NCBI GenBank assembly: GCA_963712065.1
Contig: CAVQGM010000002.1
Coordinates: 1,612,001-1,676,000 of the forward strand
Length of the DNA stretch: 64,000 nt
Reading direction: 5' to 3'
Origin: CAVQGM01 sp963712065
GTDB taxonomy: Bacteria; Actinomycetota; Acidimicrobiia; Acidimicrobiales; Acidimicrobilacustridaceae
The stretch's first letter is position 1. Every line of letters starts with the position of its first letter. The position numbers were made by a program, and so were the translations under genes. This document shows, piece by piece, positions 24,429 to 33,442 of the stretch. The notes beneath the pieces are model-generated. The model was not told the DNA's origin. It saw nothing but the letters and a program-made list of their open reading frames with translations, and searched no databases.

Positions 24429-25505
24429 TCAGCCCCCGCCGACACCCGCCGGCGGGACGACGGTGGCGTTGTCCGGATCCCACACCCCCCACGCCGGATC
24501 GACCTCGATGGCGGCGGCGCTGGCCAGGTCGACCAGCCACGGCGCGAGATCGCCCGGGAACTGCTGGGCCCGCTGCCGCTCCAGGGTCTCGACCAGCTGG
24601 CTCCGGAGCTCGGCGAGCGGCACGACGCCCCGGCTGCGGACCTCCACGAGGTAGTAGCCGGCCTCGTCGGGGACCGGTGGGGCGATCTCGCCGACCGGCT
24701 GGGTCGCCACCGCCTCCTCGAACGGCGTCGCCGGATCGGCCTTCACCGGCACGCAGCCGATGTCCCCGCCCACGTCCTTGCTGCTGTCGTCGGAGATGTC
24801 GAGGGCCACCCGGACGATGTCCTCGCCGCCCTGCAGCCGGACGTAGGCGGCGTCCGCCTCGGCCCGTGCCGCCGCCACCTGCTCGGCAGTGGGCTCGCCC
24901 TGGCCCGGCTCGGCGGAGGCGACGAGCACGACCGTCACGCACGCCACGTCGCCCTGTTGAGCCGCCCCGGCGACGGCGCGCCGGTAGGCGACGTCGATCT
25001 CGGCGTCGGTCGGGTCGGTGGGCGGTCGCTCGAGGGCCAGCGCGTTCGAGAGCGCGATCCGGTTGGCCATGGCCGACACCCAGCGGTCACGAAACCCCTC
25101 GTCGAAGGTCGCCGACGCGCTCCCGTAGGTGTCCTGGAGCAGCTGCTCGGCCCCCTCACGGTCGAAGTCCGACGGGACGATGTCCCGGGCCGCCAGCTCC
25201 TGGACGACGAGCTCGTCGATGACCCGCACCGACAGGGCGGTGGCCTCGACCGAGTCGGGGTAGACGCGCGTCGCGGTGCGGTAGAGCTGGGCCAGCTCCC
25301 CCCGGAACGCGCTCGTGGTGGCCTCGTCGGCACCGAGCACGGCGACGTCCGCCTCCACCTCCGAGGCCGGGATCTCGACGCCGTTCACGCTCGCCGCCGC
25401 CGTCGAGCCCCCGTCGTCGGACGAACAGGCCGCCCCCACCAGCACGGCCGCGACCACGACGAGGACCGCGATGGACGGTGACGACCGACGACACAGGAGC
25501 ACCAC
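24429..25505 (-). CDS. PpiC/SurA-type peptidyl-prolyl isomerase lipoprotein (copy 2)
   Basis: 358 aa. Hydrophobic signal with LVGAACSSD (Cys about 27), SurA-like helices, then a diverged parvulin domain (VACVTVVLVAS, GEDIVRVALDISDDSS, GGDIGCVPVK, VATQPVGEIAPPVPDEAGYYLVEV). Several parvulin residues differ from copy 1, so catalytic activity is less certain. The C-terminus again has IEVDPAWGVWDPDNATVVPPAG. Tandem with copy 1, 51 bp apart. Upstream TAACCT lies 9 nt before the GTG start, so it may have its own promoter. Confidence 0.8.
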   Translation of the reverse strand: MVLLCRRSSPSIAVLVVVAAVLVGAACSSDDGGSTAAASVNGVEIPASEVEADVAVLGADEATTSAFRGELAQLYRTATRVYPDSVEATALSVRVIDELVVQELAARDIVPSDFDREGAEQLLQDTYGSASATFDEGFRDRWVSAMANRIALSNALALERPPTDPTDAEIDVAYRRAVAGAAQQGDVACVTVVLVASAEPGQGEPTAEQVAAARAEADAAYVRLQGGEDIVRVALDISDDSSKDVGGDIGCVPVKADPATPFEEAVATQPVGEIAPPVPDEAGYYLVEVRSRGVVPLAELRSQLVETLERQRAQQFPGDLAPWLVDLASAAAIEVDPAWGVWDPDNATVVPPAGVGGG

Positions 25506-25596
25506 GAGACGGGCAGGTTAGGAACGGCACCCACCGATGGGTCGTCGGCGACGCCAACGGCGATCGAACTCCAGGGGAACGTTCGGTGAACACCGG

Positions 25597-28500
25597 TCAG
25601 GCGGAGACGGCCCGGTCGTCGGGCACCAGCTCGGCGAGCGCGGCCACCACCTCGGCGGCGGCCGACGCCGACGCCTTCACCGGCAGGTGCAGCTGGGCTG
25701 CGTCGTGTTTCACCACGGCCCCCTTGTAGAGGCGCTCGAGGCGGATGCGCTTGCTCGCCGGGAGGTCGATCGGGGCGATGCGGGCCACGAGGCGGGGACC
25801 GCCGAACCCGCTGCCCTTCACGACCGTGACCTCCCGGACACCGGCCCGCACGCACTCGGCGCGCAGGCGCGCCACCTCGAGCAGCGCCTCGGCGGGGGAC
25901 GGCACCGGGCCGTAGCGGTCGACCCACTCGGCCCGGATGTCGTCGACCTCTCCCGGCGTGGTGACGGCGGCCAGGCGACGGTAGGCCTCGAGCCGCAGCT
26001 CCTCGCGGGAGACGTAGTCCTTCGGGAGGTTGGCGTCGAGGGGCAGCTCGAGCTTCACCTCGGCCGGCTCGCGGGGCTCCTCCCCCTTCAGCTCGGCCAC
26101 CGCCTCGGTGACCATCTGGCAGTAGAGGTCGTAGCCGACGGCGGCGATGTGGCCCGACTGGCCGGTGCCGAGCAGGTTGCCGGCGCCGCGGATCTCGAGG
26201 TCCCGCATGGCGATCTTGAAGCCCGACCCGAGCTCGGTGGCCTCACCGATCGTCTTCAGCCGCTCGTAGGCCTCCTCGGTGAGGGACCGGTCGGGCGGGA
26301 AGAACAGGTAGGCGTAGGCGCGTTGTCCGGCGCGCCCGACCCGCCCGCGCAGCTGGTGGAGCTGGCCGAGCCCGAGACGGTCGGCCCGGTCGACCACGAG
26401 CGTGTTGACCGTCGGCATGTCGATGCCCGACTCGATGATCGTCGTACACACGAGCACGTCGTGGCGACCCTCCCAGAAGTCGATCACGATCTGCTCGAGC
26501 TGACCCTCGTCCATCTGTCCGTGGGCGACGGCGACGCGGGCCTCGGGCACCAGGTCGCGCAGCCCGGCGGCCACGTGCTCGATGTCCTGCACCCGGTTGT
26601 GCACGAAGAAGACCTGACCCTCGCGCAACAGCTCGCGTCGGATGGCCTCGGCGACCGCCCGGTCGTCGTGCTCGCCCACATAGGTGAGGATCGGCTGGCG
26701 CTCCGCCGGCGGTGTGTTGAGCAGCGTGAGGTCGCGTATGCCGGTGAGGCTCATCTCGAGCGTGCGCGGGATCGGCGTCGCCGTGAGGGTGAGCACGTCG
26801 ACGTCGGCGCGGATGCGCTTGATCGCCTCCTTGTGGTGGACGCCGAAGCGCTGCTCCTCGTCGACGACGAGCAGGCCGAGGTCCTTGAACGAGATGTCGT
26901 CGGACAGCAGCCGGTGGGTACCGATGATCACGTCGACCTCGCCCTCGCGGAGCCCCTGCACCACCTGGCGCGCCTGGCCCGGGGTGAGGAAGCGGCTCAG
27001 CACCTCGACCCGAACCGGATAGCCGGCGAATCGCTCGCTGAAGGTCTGGAAGTGCTGCTGGGCGAGCAGCGTGGTGGGCACGAGCACGGCCGCCTGGCGG
27101 CCGTCCTGCACGGCTTTGAACACGGCCCGGATGGCGACCTCGGTCTTGCCGAAGCCCACGTCGCCGCACACCAGCCGGTCCATCGGCACGCCGGACTCGA
27201 TGTCGGCCTTCACCTCGTCGATGGCCTTGAGCTGGTCGGGCGTCTCCTCGTACGGGAAGCCCTCCTCGAGCTCGCGCTGCCACGGCGTGTCGGGCGGGTA
27301 GGCGTGCCCGGGCGTGTTCACCCGGGTCTGGTAGAGCACGACGAGCTCCTGGGCGATCTCGGTGACCGCCGATCGGACCTTCGCCTTCGTCTTCTGCCAC
27401 TCGCTGCCACCCAGCCGACTGAGGGTGGGTGATTCGCCGCCCGTGTAGTGGCGCACGGCGTCGATCTGGTCGGAGGGGACGTAGAGCTTGTCGTCGCCCC
27501 GGTACTCGAGCAGGAGGTAGTCCCGCTCGACGCCGCCGATCGCCCGCTTGACCATGCCGCCGTAGCGGGCCACGCCGTGGGCGTGGTGCACGACGAAGTC
27601 GCCCGGGGTGAGGTCGTCGAAGAAGCCCTGGGAGGCCTGACGCCGAGGCCGGGGGCGGCGGTGGGCCCGGCGCCGGCCGGTCACGTCGGACTCGGCCAGC
27701 ACCGCCAGCCGGGCCGAGGTGAGGATGCACCCGCGCTCGAGCGGGGCCACGGTGACGGTGCCCCCCGGACGGGTGAGGTCGGTCGAGCCGTCGGCGTCGA
27801 GGTGGAAGTGGAGCCCGTGGTCGGCGAGCAGGGCCACGACACGCCCGGCCGAGCCCGGCCCGTCGGCGCCCACCACCACCCGGTAGCCGTCCTCGAGCAG
27901 CTGGTGGATCTGGCGCACGAGGGTGGCGCCGTCGCCGACGGCGGGGTCCCAGCCCGCCACCGCCATCACCGCCACGCCGGGGCCCTCGGGTGCCGTCGTG
28001 ACCGTCCACGCCGGCGCCTTGGTCTCGGCCAGCAGTCGGTCGAAGGGGAGGTGGAGGCGAGGGAACGCGGACCCCTCGGCGCCCCAGGTCTGGGACAGCG
28101 TGGCGGCCAGGTCCTCCTCCTCGGCGAGGATGTCGCCGGCCCGGTCGCGCATGCGACGAGGCTCGACCAGCAGCACCTGGGCGTCGTCGTCGAGCAGATC
28201 GAGCAGCACCCGCTCATCGGGCGTGAGCCACGGCAGCCACGACTCCATGCCCTCGAACGTCAGCCCCTCGGCAAGGCGCTCCCATTGCTCGCGACCCCAC
28301 GGCTGCTCGGCGACGAGGCGCTCGGCTCGCTCTCGCACCTCGTCGGTGGGGAGCAGCTCGCGGCACGGGAACAGCTCGACCGACGCCACGTCGTGGGTCG
28401 ATCGCTGGTCGGCGACCGCGAACTCGGTGAGGCGGTCGACCTCGTCGCCCCACAGGTCGATCCGCACCGGCACGTCGGCGGTCGACGGGAAGACGTCGAC

Positions 28501-29073
28501 GATCGACCCCCGCACCGCCACCTCACCCCGGTGCTCGACCTGGTACTCGCGGCGATAGCCCACGCGCACCAGCTGCTCGACCAGGTCGGTGGGGTCCACC
28601 ACGTCGCCGTGGCGCACGACGATCGGCGCGACCTCTTCGACGTGGGGCCCGAGGCGCTGCACCAGGGCCCGCACCGACGCGACCACCACGGTCGGCCCGG
28701 CATCGTCGGCGTGGCGACCGGTGCCGAGGCGCCACAGCGCTCGCAACCGGTGGCCCATCGTCTCGACCGTGGGGCTCACCCGCTCGAAGGGCAGCGTCTC
28801 CCAGGCCGGGAACAGGTCGACGTGGTCGTCGCCGAGGAAGGTGGCCAGGTCGCGTGCGAGCCGTTCGGCGTCACCCGTGGTCGGGGTGGCGACCACCACC
28901 GGGCGCCGTGACGACAGCGTCGTGAGCCCGGCGATGGCGAGGGCCCGGCCGGGATCGGGGACCGCCAGCACCGCGCTCGACCGCCCCAGCACCTGGAGGA
29001 GGGCAGGGTCGTCGCGCAACAGCGGGGGGAGGTCGGTGAGAGCCCGGACGGAGACGGGCACGGTCGTCGACAT
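25597..29073 (-). CDS. mfd: transcription-repair coupling factor Mfd
   Basis: 1158 aa, the usual Mfd length. Present in order: UvrB-like N-domain, RNA polymerase interacting region (PGDFVVHHAHGVARYGG), and superfamily II helicase motifs GDVGFGKTEVA (Walker A), DEEQRFGV (DEEQ box), LTLTATPIPRTL, TTIIESGIDMP, and QLRGRVGR, then the C-terminal TRCF domain (GAGNLLGTGQSGHI upstream). It displaces stalled RNA polymerase and recruits UvrA. ATG at 29073 was chosen because TAGCCT lies 10 nt upstream and the longer frame adds a non-conserved leader. Confidence 0.96.
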   Translation of the reverse strand: MSTTVPVSVRALTDLPPLLRDDPALLQVLGRSSAVLAVPDPGRALAIAGLTTLSSRRPVVVATPTTGDAERLARDLATFLGDDHVDLFPAWETLPFERVSPTVETMGHRLRALWRLGTGRHADDAGPTVVVASVRALVQRLGPHVEEVAPIVVRHGDVVDPTDLVEQLVRVGYRREYQVEHRGEVAVRGSIVDVFPSTADVPVRIDLWGDEVDRLTEFAVADQRSTHDVASVELFPCRELLPTDEVRERAERLVAEQPWGREQWERLAEGLTFEGMESWLPWLTPDERVLLDLLDDDAQVLLVEPRRMRDRAGDILAEEEDLAATLSQTWGAEGSAFPRLHLPFDRLLAETKAPAWTVTTAPEGPGVAVMAVAGWDPAVGDGATLVRQIHQLLEDGYRVVVGADGPGSAGRVVALLADHGLHFHLDADGSTDLTRPGGTVTVAPLERGCILTSARLAVLAESDVTGRRRAHRRPRPRRQASQGFFDDLTPGDFVVHHAHGVARYGGMVKRAIGGVERDYLLLEYRGDDKLYVPSDQIDAVRHYTGGESPTLSRLGGSEWQKTKAKVRSAVTEIAQELVVLYQTRVNTPGHAYPPDTPWQRELEEGFPYEETPDQLKAIDEVKADIESGVPMDRLVCGDVGFGKTEVAIRAVFKAVQDGRQAAVLVPTTLLAQQHFQTFSERFAGYPVRVEVLSRFLTPGQARQVVQGLREGEVDVIIGTHRLLSDDISFKDLGLLVVDEEQRFGVHHKEAIKRIRADVDVLTLTATPIPRTLEMSLTGIRDLTLLNTPPAERQPILTYVGEHDDRAVAEAIRRELLREGQVFFVHNRVQDIEHVAAGLRDLVPEARVAVAHGQMDEGQLEQIVIDFWEGRHDVLVCTTIIESGIDMPTVNTLVVDRADRLGLGQLHQLRGRVGRAGQRAYAYLFFPPDRSLTEEAYERLKTIGEATELGSGFKIAMRDLEIRGAGNLLGTGQSGHIAAVGYDLYCQMVTEAVAELKGEEPREPAEVKLELPLDANLPKDYVSREELRLEAYRRLAAVTTPGEVDDIRAEWVDRYGPVPSPAEALLEVARLRAECVRAGVREVTVVKGSGFGGPRLVARIAPIDLPASKRIRLERLYKGAVVKHDAAQLHLPVKASASAAAEVVAALAELVPDDRAVSA

Positions 29074-29122
29074 CGGCTCGGCCAGGCTAGCGAGACCCCG
29101 CGGCATCGGCGCCGGCGGACGT

Positions 29123-29734
29123 CTAGATCGCGTTGAACCTCTGCATGGCGGGGTCGACGCCGTCCTCAAGGATCGTCTCGACGACGTCGGCGGCCCGATC
29201 GACCATCTCGTCGAGGACGCCCCGCTCGGCCTTCCCCATGCGCTTCAGGACGTGGTCGGCGCCCTGCTCCTTGCTCGGGGGCTTGCCCACGCCGATGCGC
29301 ACCCGCACGAAGCCGTCGTCGTGCAGGTGAGCCTTGATCGACCGCAGCCCGTTGTGGCCGGCGAGGCCGCCACCGAGCTTGACCTTCATCCGACCGACGG
29401 GGAGGTCGAGCTCGTCGTGCACGACCACGAGCCGGCTCAGGTCGGTGATCCCGAAGCGCCGGACGAGCGGCCCGACCGACTGGCCGGAGTCGTTCATGTA
29501 GGTGAGCGGCTGGGCCAGCGCCAACCGGTGCCCACCCACGCGCACCTCGTCGACGAGGGCGAGCTCCTTGCCCTTGCGGAGGCGGGCGCCGTGGCGGGAG
29601 GCGAGCAGGTCGACGACCTCGAAGCCGACGTTGTGGCGTGACCCGACGTACTCACGACCCGGGTTGCCGAGGCCGACCACGAGGAGGTCGGCGGGCGTGC
29701 CACGTCGCGGCTCGGCGCGTCGGAGGGGCGTCAC
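29123..29734 (-). CDS. pth: peptidyl-tRNA hydrolase
   Basis: 203 aa. The family opening VVGLGNPGREYVGSRHNVGF (catalytic His in RHNVG), LTYMNDSG, VVHDELDLPVG (catalytic Asp), and GHNGLRSI are all present. It frees tRNA from peptidyl-tRNA dropped off ribosomes. GTG start. Next gene on the strand is rplY, the same order as Rv1014c-Rv1015c in M. tuberculosis. Confidence 0.95.
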   Translation of the reverse strand: MTPLRRAEPRRGTPADLLVVGLGNPGREYVGSRHNVGFEVVDLLASRHGARLRKGKELALVDEVRVGGHRLALAQPLTYMNDSGQSVGPLVRRFGITDLSRLVVVHDELDLPVGRMKVKLGGGLAGHNGLRSIKAHLHDDGFVRVRIGVGKPPSKEQGADHVLKRMGKAERGVLDEMVDRAADVVETILEDGVDPAMQRFNAI

Positions 29735-29797
29735 GACGTCATCGCCCGGTCACGCCGCCCGGGCGCACGACCGTCGAGCGGCCGGCCCCCGACGCGC

Positions 29798-30451
29798 TCA
29801 GCCCTCGCCGTCGCCCTCGCCGGCCTCGGCCTCCGCCGGCTCGCCCTCGCCCTCTTCGCCCACGCCCTCGGCGCCCTCGGCGCCCTCGGCGCCGGTGAAG
29901 CGGGTGGCCACGCCGACGACCACGACGGCGTCGTCGGGGAGATCGGTGGTGACGCCCTCGGGAAGGGCCACGTCGGCGACGGTGATCGTGCCGCCGATGC
30001 CGAGCTCGGTGATGTCGACCGACAACTCGTTGGGGATGTTGCCCGGCTTGGCCTTGATCGTGAGCGTCTTCAGCGACTGGTCGACGACGCCGCGGGCGTC
30101 CTCGACCTCCTTGGCGGTGCCGACGGTCAACACCGGCACCTCGACCTCGACCGTGGCGTCGGGGTCGACCCGCAGGAAGTCGACGTGGATGACCTCGCGA
30201 CGCACGGGATCGCGCTGGAGGTCCTTCACGATGGTGAGGTCGCGACGACCCTCGACGTCCAGGGTGATCAGCGCGTTCAGGCCGGCTTCGGTGGTGAGCG
30301 CCCGACGGAGCTCGGACCAGGGCACGGTGATGGCGGTCGGCTCGCTCCCGAGGCCGTAGACCACGCCGGGCACGAGGCCGCCGGCGCGGATGCGGTTGGC
30401 GGGCCGACTGCCGGTGGGCCGGCCGACGGTGGCGGTGAGGGTGAGTTCCAT
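29798..30451 (-). CDS. rplY: 50S ribosomal protein bL25 (CTC form)
   Basis: 217 aa, long CTC form. The N-terminal bL25 domain (1-95, MELTLTATVGRPTGS, FLRVDPDATVEVEVP) binds 5S rRNA; a TL5/CTC beta domain follows (about 96-185), and the tail is a low-complexity Gly/Glu/Ala acidic stretch. ATG start with AGGAG 7 nt upstream, i.e. a normal leader. Follows prs and precedes pth on the minus strand. Confidence 0.94.
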   Translation of the reverse strand: MELTLTATVGRPTGSRPANRIRAGGLVPGVVYGLGSEPTAITVPWSELRRALTTEAGLNALITLDVEGRRDLTIVKDLQRDPVRREVIHVDFLRVDPDATVEVEVPVLTVGTAKEVEDARGVVDQSLKTLTIKAKPGNIPNELSVDITELGIGGTITVADVALPEGVTTDLPDDAVVVVGVATRFTGAEGAEGAEGVGEEGEGEPAEAEAGEGDGEG

Positions 30452-30757
30452 CTGGGGCTCCTGCGGCGGCGCCGAGGTCGGTGGGGGAACGGCCGACGGC
30501 TGGCGACCGGGGTGGTCGAGGACGGCTGTCGATGCTACCCGGGGCCCGTCCCGCCGGGCGAACCGGCTCGTCGCTCCCGGCGAAGCGACCCCCGGCGGGA
30601 CCTTCGACCCTGGAAGCGCGCCGGCTCGTGACCCACGCTGCGCCCAGGAGTGCGAGGCGCAGGCATCGCCGCGGTCCACCGGTTCCGACGGGTCTCGGCG
30701 TGGTCGTGCTGCGTGCGAGCCGCACCGAGAGCGAGGCACCGAGCGCGAGGAGGACCC
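30452..30757. other. divergent intergenic region between rplY and a small membrane protein
   Basis: 306 bp without a coding signal of its own. It holds the rplY leader with AGGAG near 30451 and, on the plus strand, GAGGAGG a few bases before the ATG at 30758. Frames crossing it lack family features and look like shadows. I see no clear hairpin or palindromic operator. Confidence 0.5.
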
Positions 30758-31054
30758 ATGGCGACCACCATCGACCGTCCCACCACCACCCCCGACGACA
30801 GCCCCGACAGCCCCGACAGCCCCGACACCATCACCGCCGAGGACGTCGGCTTCGGGAAGGCCATCCTCTACGGCTCGGCGATCGGCATCGTGGTGTTCGG
30901 CGTCCTCTGCTTCGTCGCCATCCGGCTCGTCGGCTCGTCGATCTCGGTCGCCGCCGATCTCGGCATCTCGATCTGGGTCGGCATCTGGGCCGGCCTGTTC
31001 CTCGGCGGGACCATCGCCGTGGGTCGCTGGACGATGCGCCAGACCGGTCACTGA
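30758..31054 (+). CDS. small two-helix membrane protein
   Basis: 98 aa. A Thr/Asp/Ser/Pro-rich N-terminus (PDSPDSPDSPDTI) precedes two membrane segments (about 35-56 and 65-86, ending in GRWTMRQTGH). No family assigned; such small proteins are frequent in actinobacteria and often act with partner proteins. Good Shine-Dalgarno GAGGAGG before the ATG. It ends 24 bp from the prs stop on the opposite strand. Confidence 0.7.
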   Translation: MATTIDRPTTTPDDSPDSPDSPDTITAEDVGFGKAILYGSAIGIVVFGVLCFVAIRLVGSSISVAADLGISIWVGIWAGLFLGGTIAVGRWTMRQTGH

Positions 31055-31058
31055 CCGA

Positions 31059-31098
31059 TCAGGACTGGTTGGCGCCGGTCAGGACTGGTTGGCGCCGC
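31059..31098. repeat. 20-bp tandem duplication of the prs 3' end
   Basis: TCAGGACTGGTTGGCGCCGG (31059-31078) is repeated as TCAGGACTGGTTGGCGCCGC (31079-31098), 19 of 20 identical. The second copy encodes the last codons and stop of prs on the minus strand; the first copy is a non-coding duplicate after the stop. A recent slippage event is the simplest explanation. Confidence 0.85.
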
Positions 31099-32074
31099 CG
31101 AAGATCTCGCTCACCGACGTGTCCTCGAACACGGCGTCGATGGCGTCGGCGATGATGCCGGCCACCGAGAGCACCTCGATCTTGTCGATCTGCTTCTCGG
31201 GCGGCAGCGGGAGCGTGTTGGTGATCACGACCTTCGAGATCACCGAGTTCTTGAGTCGGTCGATGGCCGGGCCGCTCAGCACGCCGTGGGTGGCGGCGGC
31301 GTAGACGTCGGACGCGCCGTGGTCGACGAGCTGCTCGGCGGCGGCGACGATCGTGCCGGCGGTGTCGATCATGTCGTCGATGAGCACGCACGCCCGCCCG
31401 TCGACCTCACCGACGACGTCACGGGCCTCGACCTCGTTCTTGGCCCCCTTGACCCGGCGCTTGTGCACGATGGCGAGGTCGGCGCCGAGCTGGTTGGCGT
31501 AGCGCTCGGCCACCTTCACCCGGCCGGCGTCGGGCGACACCACGACCAGGTCGTCGCCGAGGCCGCCCATGTAGTCGACGAGCACCGGCATGGCGGTGAG
31601 GTGGTCGACGGGGCCGTCGAAGAAGCCCTGGATCTGGCCGGAGTGCAGGTCGACGCTGATGATGCGACTGGCACCGGCGACCTTGAACATGTTCGCCACG
31701 AGCTTGGCGGTGATCGGCTCGCGGCCCTCGGACTTCCGGTCCTGCCGGGCGTAGCCGTAGAACGGACAGACCACGGTGATCCGCTTGGCCGACGCCCGCT
31801 GGGCGGCGTCGACCATGATCAGCTGCTCCATCAGCGAGTCGTTGAGCGACATCGCCGGCCCGTCGTCGGGGACCAACCCCGAGTGGCTCTGCACGATGAA
31901 CACGTCGGTGCCCCGGATCGACTCGCCGAACCGGCAGTGCAGCTCGCCGTTGGCGAACTCGGCCAGGTTGGCGTCACCGAGCTCGACGCCCAGCGCGGCG
32001 GCGATCTCCTCGGCGAGGGGGACGTTGGCCCGGCCGCTGACGAGGTGCAACCGCTTCTTGCTGACCAGCTCCAT
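31079..32074 (-). CDS. prs: ribose-phosphate pyrophosphokinase
   Basis: 331 aa, standard class I length. PRPP synthetase signatures: GELHCRFGESIRGTD, VCPFYGYARQDRKS (ATP loop), DLHSGQIQGFF, the flexible loop VVSPDAGRVKVAERYAN and the PRPP-binding VLIDDMIDTAGT. It makes PRPP from ribose 5-phosphate and ATP for nucleotide, His and Trp synthesis. ATG with AGGACG upstream. Follows glmU as in M. tuberculosis (Rv1018c-Rv1017c). Confidence 0.96.
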   Translation of the reverse strand: MELVSKKRLHLVSGRANVPLAEEIAAALGVELGDANLAEFANGELHCRFGESIRGTDVFIVQSHSGLVPDDGPAMSLNDSLMEQLIMVDAAQRASAKRITVVCPFYGYARQDRKSEGREPITAKLVANMFKVAGASRIISVDLHSGQIQGFFDGPVDHLTAMPVLVDYMGGLGDDLVVVSPDAGRVKVAERYANQLGADLAIVHKRRVKGAKNEVEARDVVGEVDGRACVLIDDMIDTAGTIVAAAEQLVDHGASDVYAAATHGVLSGPAIDRLKNSVISKVVITNTLPLPPEKQIDKIEVLSVAGIIADAIDAVFEDTSVSEIFGGANQS

Positions 32075-32127
32075 GCGTCGTCCTGGGTTCGCTCGGGCCG
32101 GCTGCCCTGCCTTCGAGCCCCCGCGCG

Positions 32128-33234
32128 TCACGAGGGATCGTCGCCCGAAGTCGCAGTGTAGAACGGGCCGGTGCGGGCGGCGGCCGGAATCTGGGCACCC
32201 GGCTCGAGCACGGCGAACGGCCCGACTCGGGCCTCGGCGCCGATCTCCGCATCGCGGCCGATGGTCTGCTCGACGACCGCCCCGTCGCCGACCACGCAGT
32301 CGACCAGGCGGGTGTCGGGGCCGATCTCGGCGCCGGCGCCGATCACGGTGCGGCCCTGCAGCAGGGTCCCGGGGAACAGGGTGACGTCGGTGCCGAGGTC
32401 GACGGTGGCGTCGAGGTAGGTGTGGTCGGGATCGAGCATCGTGACGCCTCGCTGCAGCCACCGGAGGTTGGTGCGGCGACGCAGCTCGGCCTCGGCGGCG
32501 GCCAGCTGACGGCGGTCGTTGACGCCCTGGGTCTCGCCGGCGTCGTCGGCGACGAGCGACATCACCGGGTAGCCGGCGTCGTGGAGGACCTCGACGACGT
32601 CGGTGAGGTAGTACTCGCCCTGCGCGTTCTCGGGGTTGAGCCGTCGGAGCGCCGGGGCCAGCACTCCTCGCCGGAAGCAGTAGATGGATGTGTTGACCTC
32701 GTCGATGGCTCGCTCCTCGCCGGTGGCGTCGCTCTCCTCGACCACCCGGCGGACGCGGTCGTCCTTGCCCCGCACGATGCGGCCGTAGCCCGCCGGGTCG
32801 GGCAACCGGGCGGTGAGGATCGTGCACGCCGCGCCGGTGTCCCGGTGACGGGCCAGCAGGGCGGAGATCGTCGACCGCCGCAGGAGCGGCGTGTCGCCCG
32901 GGAGCACGAGCAGGTCGCCGTCGACGTCGTCGAGGTCGTCGTGGGGGAAGGCGGTGAGCCCGACGCTGACCGCGTCGCCGGTGCCGCGCTGCACGTGCTG
33001 TTCGACGAAGTCGAGCAGGAGGTCGGGCGCCTCCTCCTGCAGCTTCTTCGTGACCCGCTCGGCACCGTGGCCGACCACGATCACCGCCCGGCGGACGTCG
33101 ACGTCGCCGAGGGCGTCGAGGACGTAGAGCAGCATGGCCCGACCGCAGAGCAGGTGCAGGGGCTTCGGGCGCGACGACCGCATCCGGGTGCCTTCCCCGG
33201 CGGCGAGCACGATGGCCGACACGGGCGACGTCAT
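32128..33234 (-). CDS. glmU: GlmU-like UDP-GlcNAc pyrophosphorylase, C-terminally short
   Basis: 368 aa versus about 456 for E. coli GlmU. The uridylyltransferase domain is intact: VLAAGEGTRMRSSRPKP, LLVLPGDTPLL, and EVNTSIYCFRRGVL. A left-handed helix follows with hexapeptide-like turns (LFPGTLLQGRTVIGAGAEIGPDT, VVGDGAVVEQTIGRDAEIGAEARVGPFAVL) and then the protein stops. The second half of the acetyltransferase helix, with its catalytic His and acetyl-CoA site, is absent, and only 53 bp separate the stop from the prs start, so no frameshifted remainder fits. Uridylyltransferase activity is expected; glucosamine-1-phosphate acetylation is not. Confidence 0.88.
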   Translation of the reverse strand: MTSPVSAIVLAAGEGTRMRSSRPKPLHLLCGRAMLLYVLDALGDVDVRRAVIVVGHGAERVTKKLQEEAPDLLLDFVEQHVQRGTGDAVSVGLTAFPHDDLDDVDGDLLVLPGDTPLLRRSTISALLARHRDTGAACTILTARLPDPAGYGRIVRGKDDRVRRVVEESDATGEERAIDEVNTSIYCFRRGVLAPALRRLNPENAQGEYYLTDVVEVLHDAGYPVMSLVADDAGETQGVNDRRQLAAAEAELRRRTNLRWLQRGVTMLDPDHTYLDATVDLGTDVTLFPGTLLQGRTVIGAGAEIGPDTRLVDCVVGDGAVVEQTIGRDAEIGAEARVGPFAVLEPGAQIPAAARTGPFYTATSGDDPS

Positions 33235-33324
33235 GGACCCTTTCTACCGCCCCCGACCGGCATGCGGGATCACCCCGGCCTCACCCGCTCCGGACCCGGC
33301 CGCCCGGTAGGGTTGCCGCACCCT

Positions 33325-33396
33325 TCGGGGGTGATGTAATCGGCAACATGCGAGGTTTTGGTCCTCGACTTCGGGGTTCGAATCCCTGCCCCCGAG
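33325..33396 (+). tRNA. tRNA-Gln(TTG)
   Basis: 72 nt. Acceptor TCGGGGG pairs with CCCCCGA, the D arm is TGATGTAATCGGCAACA, the anticodon stem CGAGG/CCTCG encloses TTTTGGT with anticodon TTG, and the T arm is CGGGGTTCGAATCCCTG. The discriminator is G. The genomic 3' end continues CTCG, so the CCA must be added after transcription, unlike the tRNA-Leu at 2345. It sits between glmU and the bS22 gene. Confidence 0.95.
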
Positions 33397-33442
33397 CTCG
33401 TTTGGTGCTGGGCCGCATGCCGCTGCTAGCGTGCCCGACGCC

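Noticed and set aside
25575..25600. LexA-type SOS box near GAACGTTCGGTGAAC
   Set aside because: The spacing does not match GAAC-N4-GTTC and it lies at the 3' end of mfd, not at a promoter.
32075..32127. A lost 3' part of glmU after a frameshift
   Set aside because: Only 53 bp separate the glmU stop from the prs start; the missing region would need about 270 bp.
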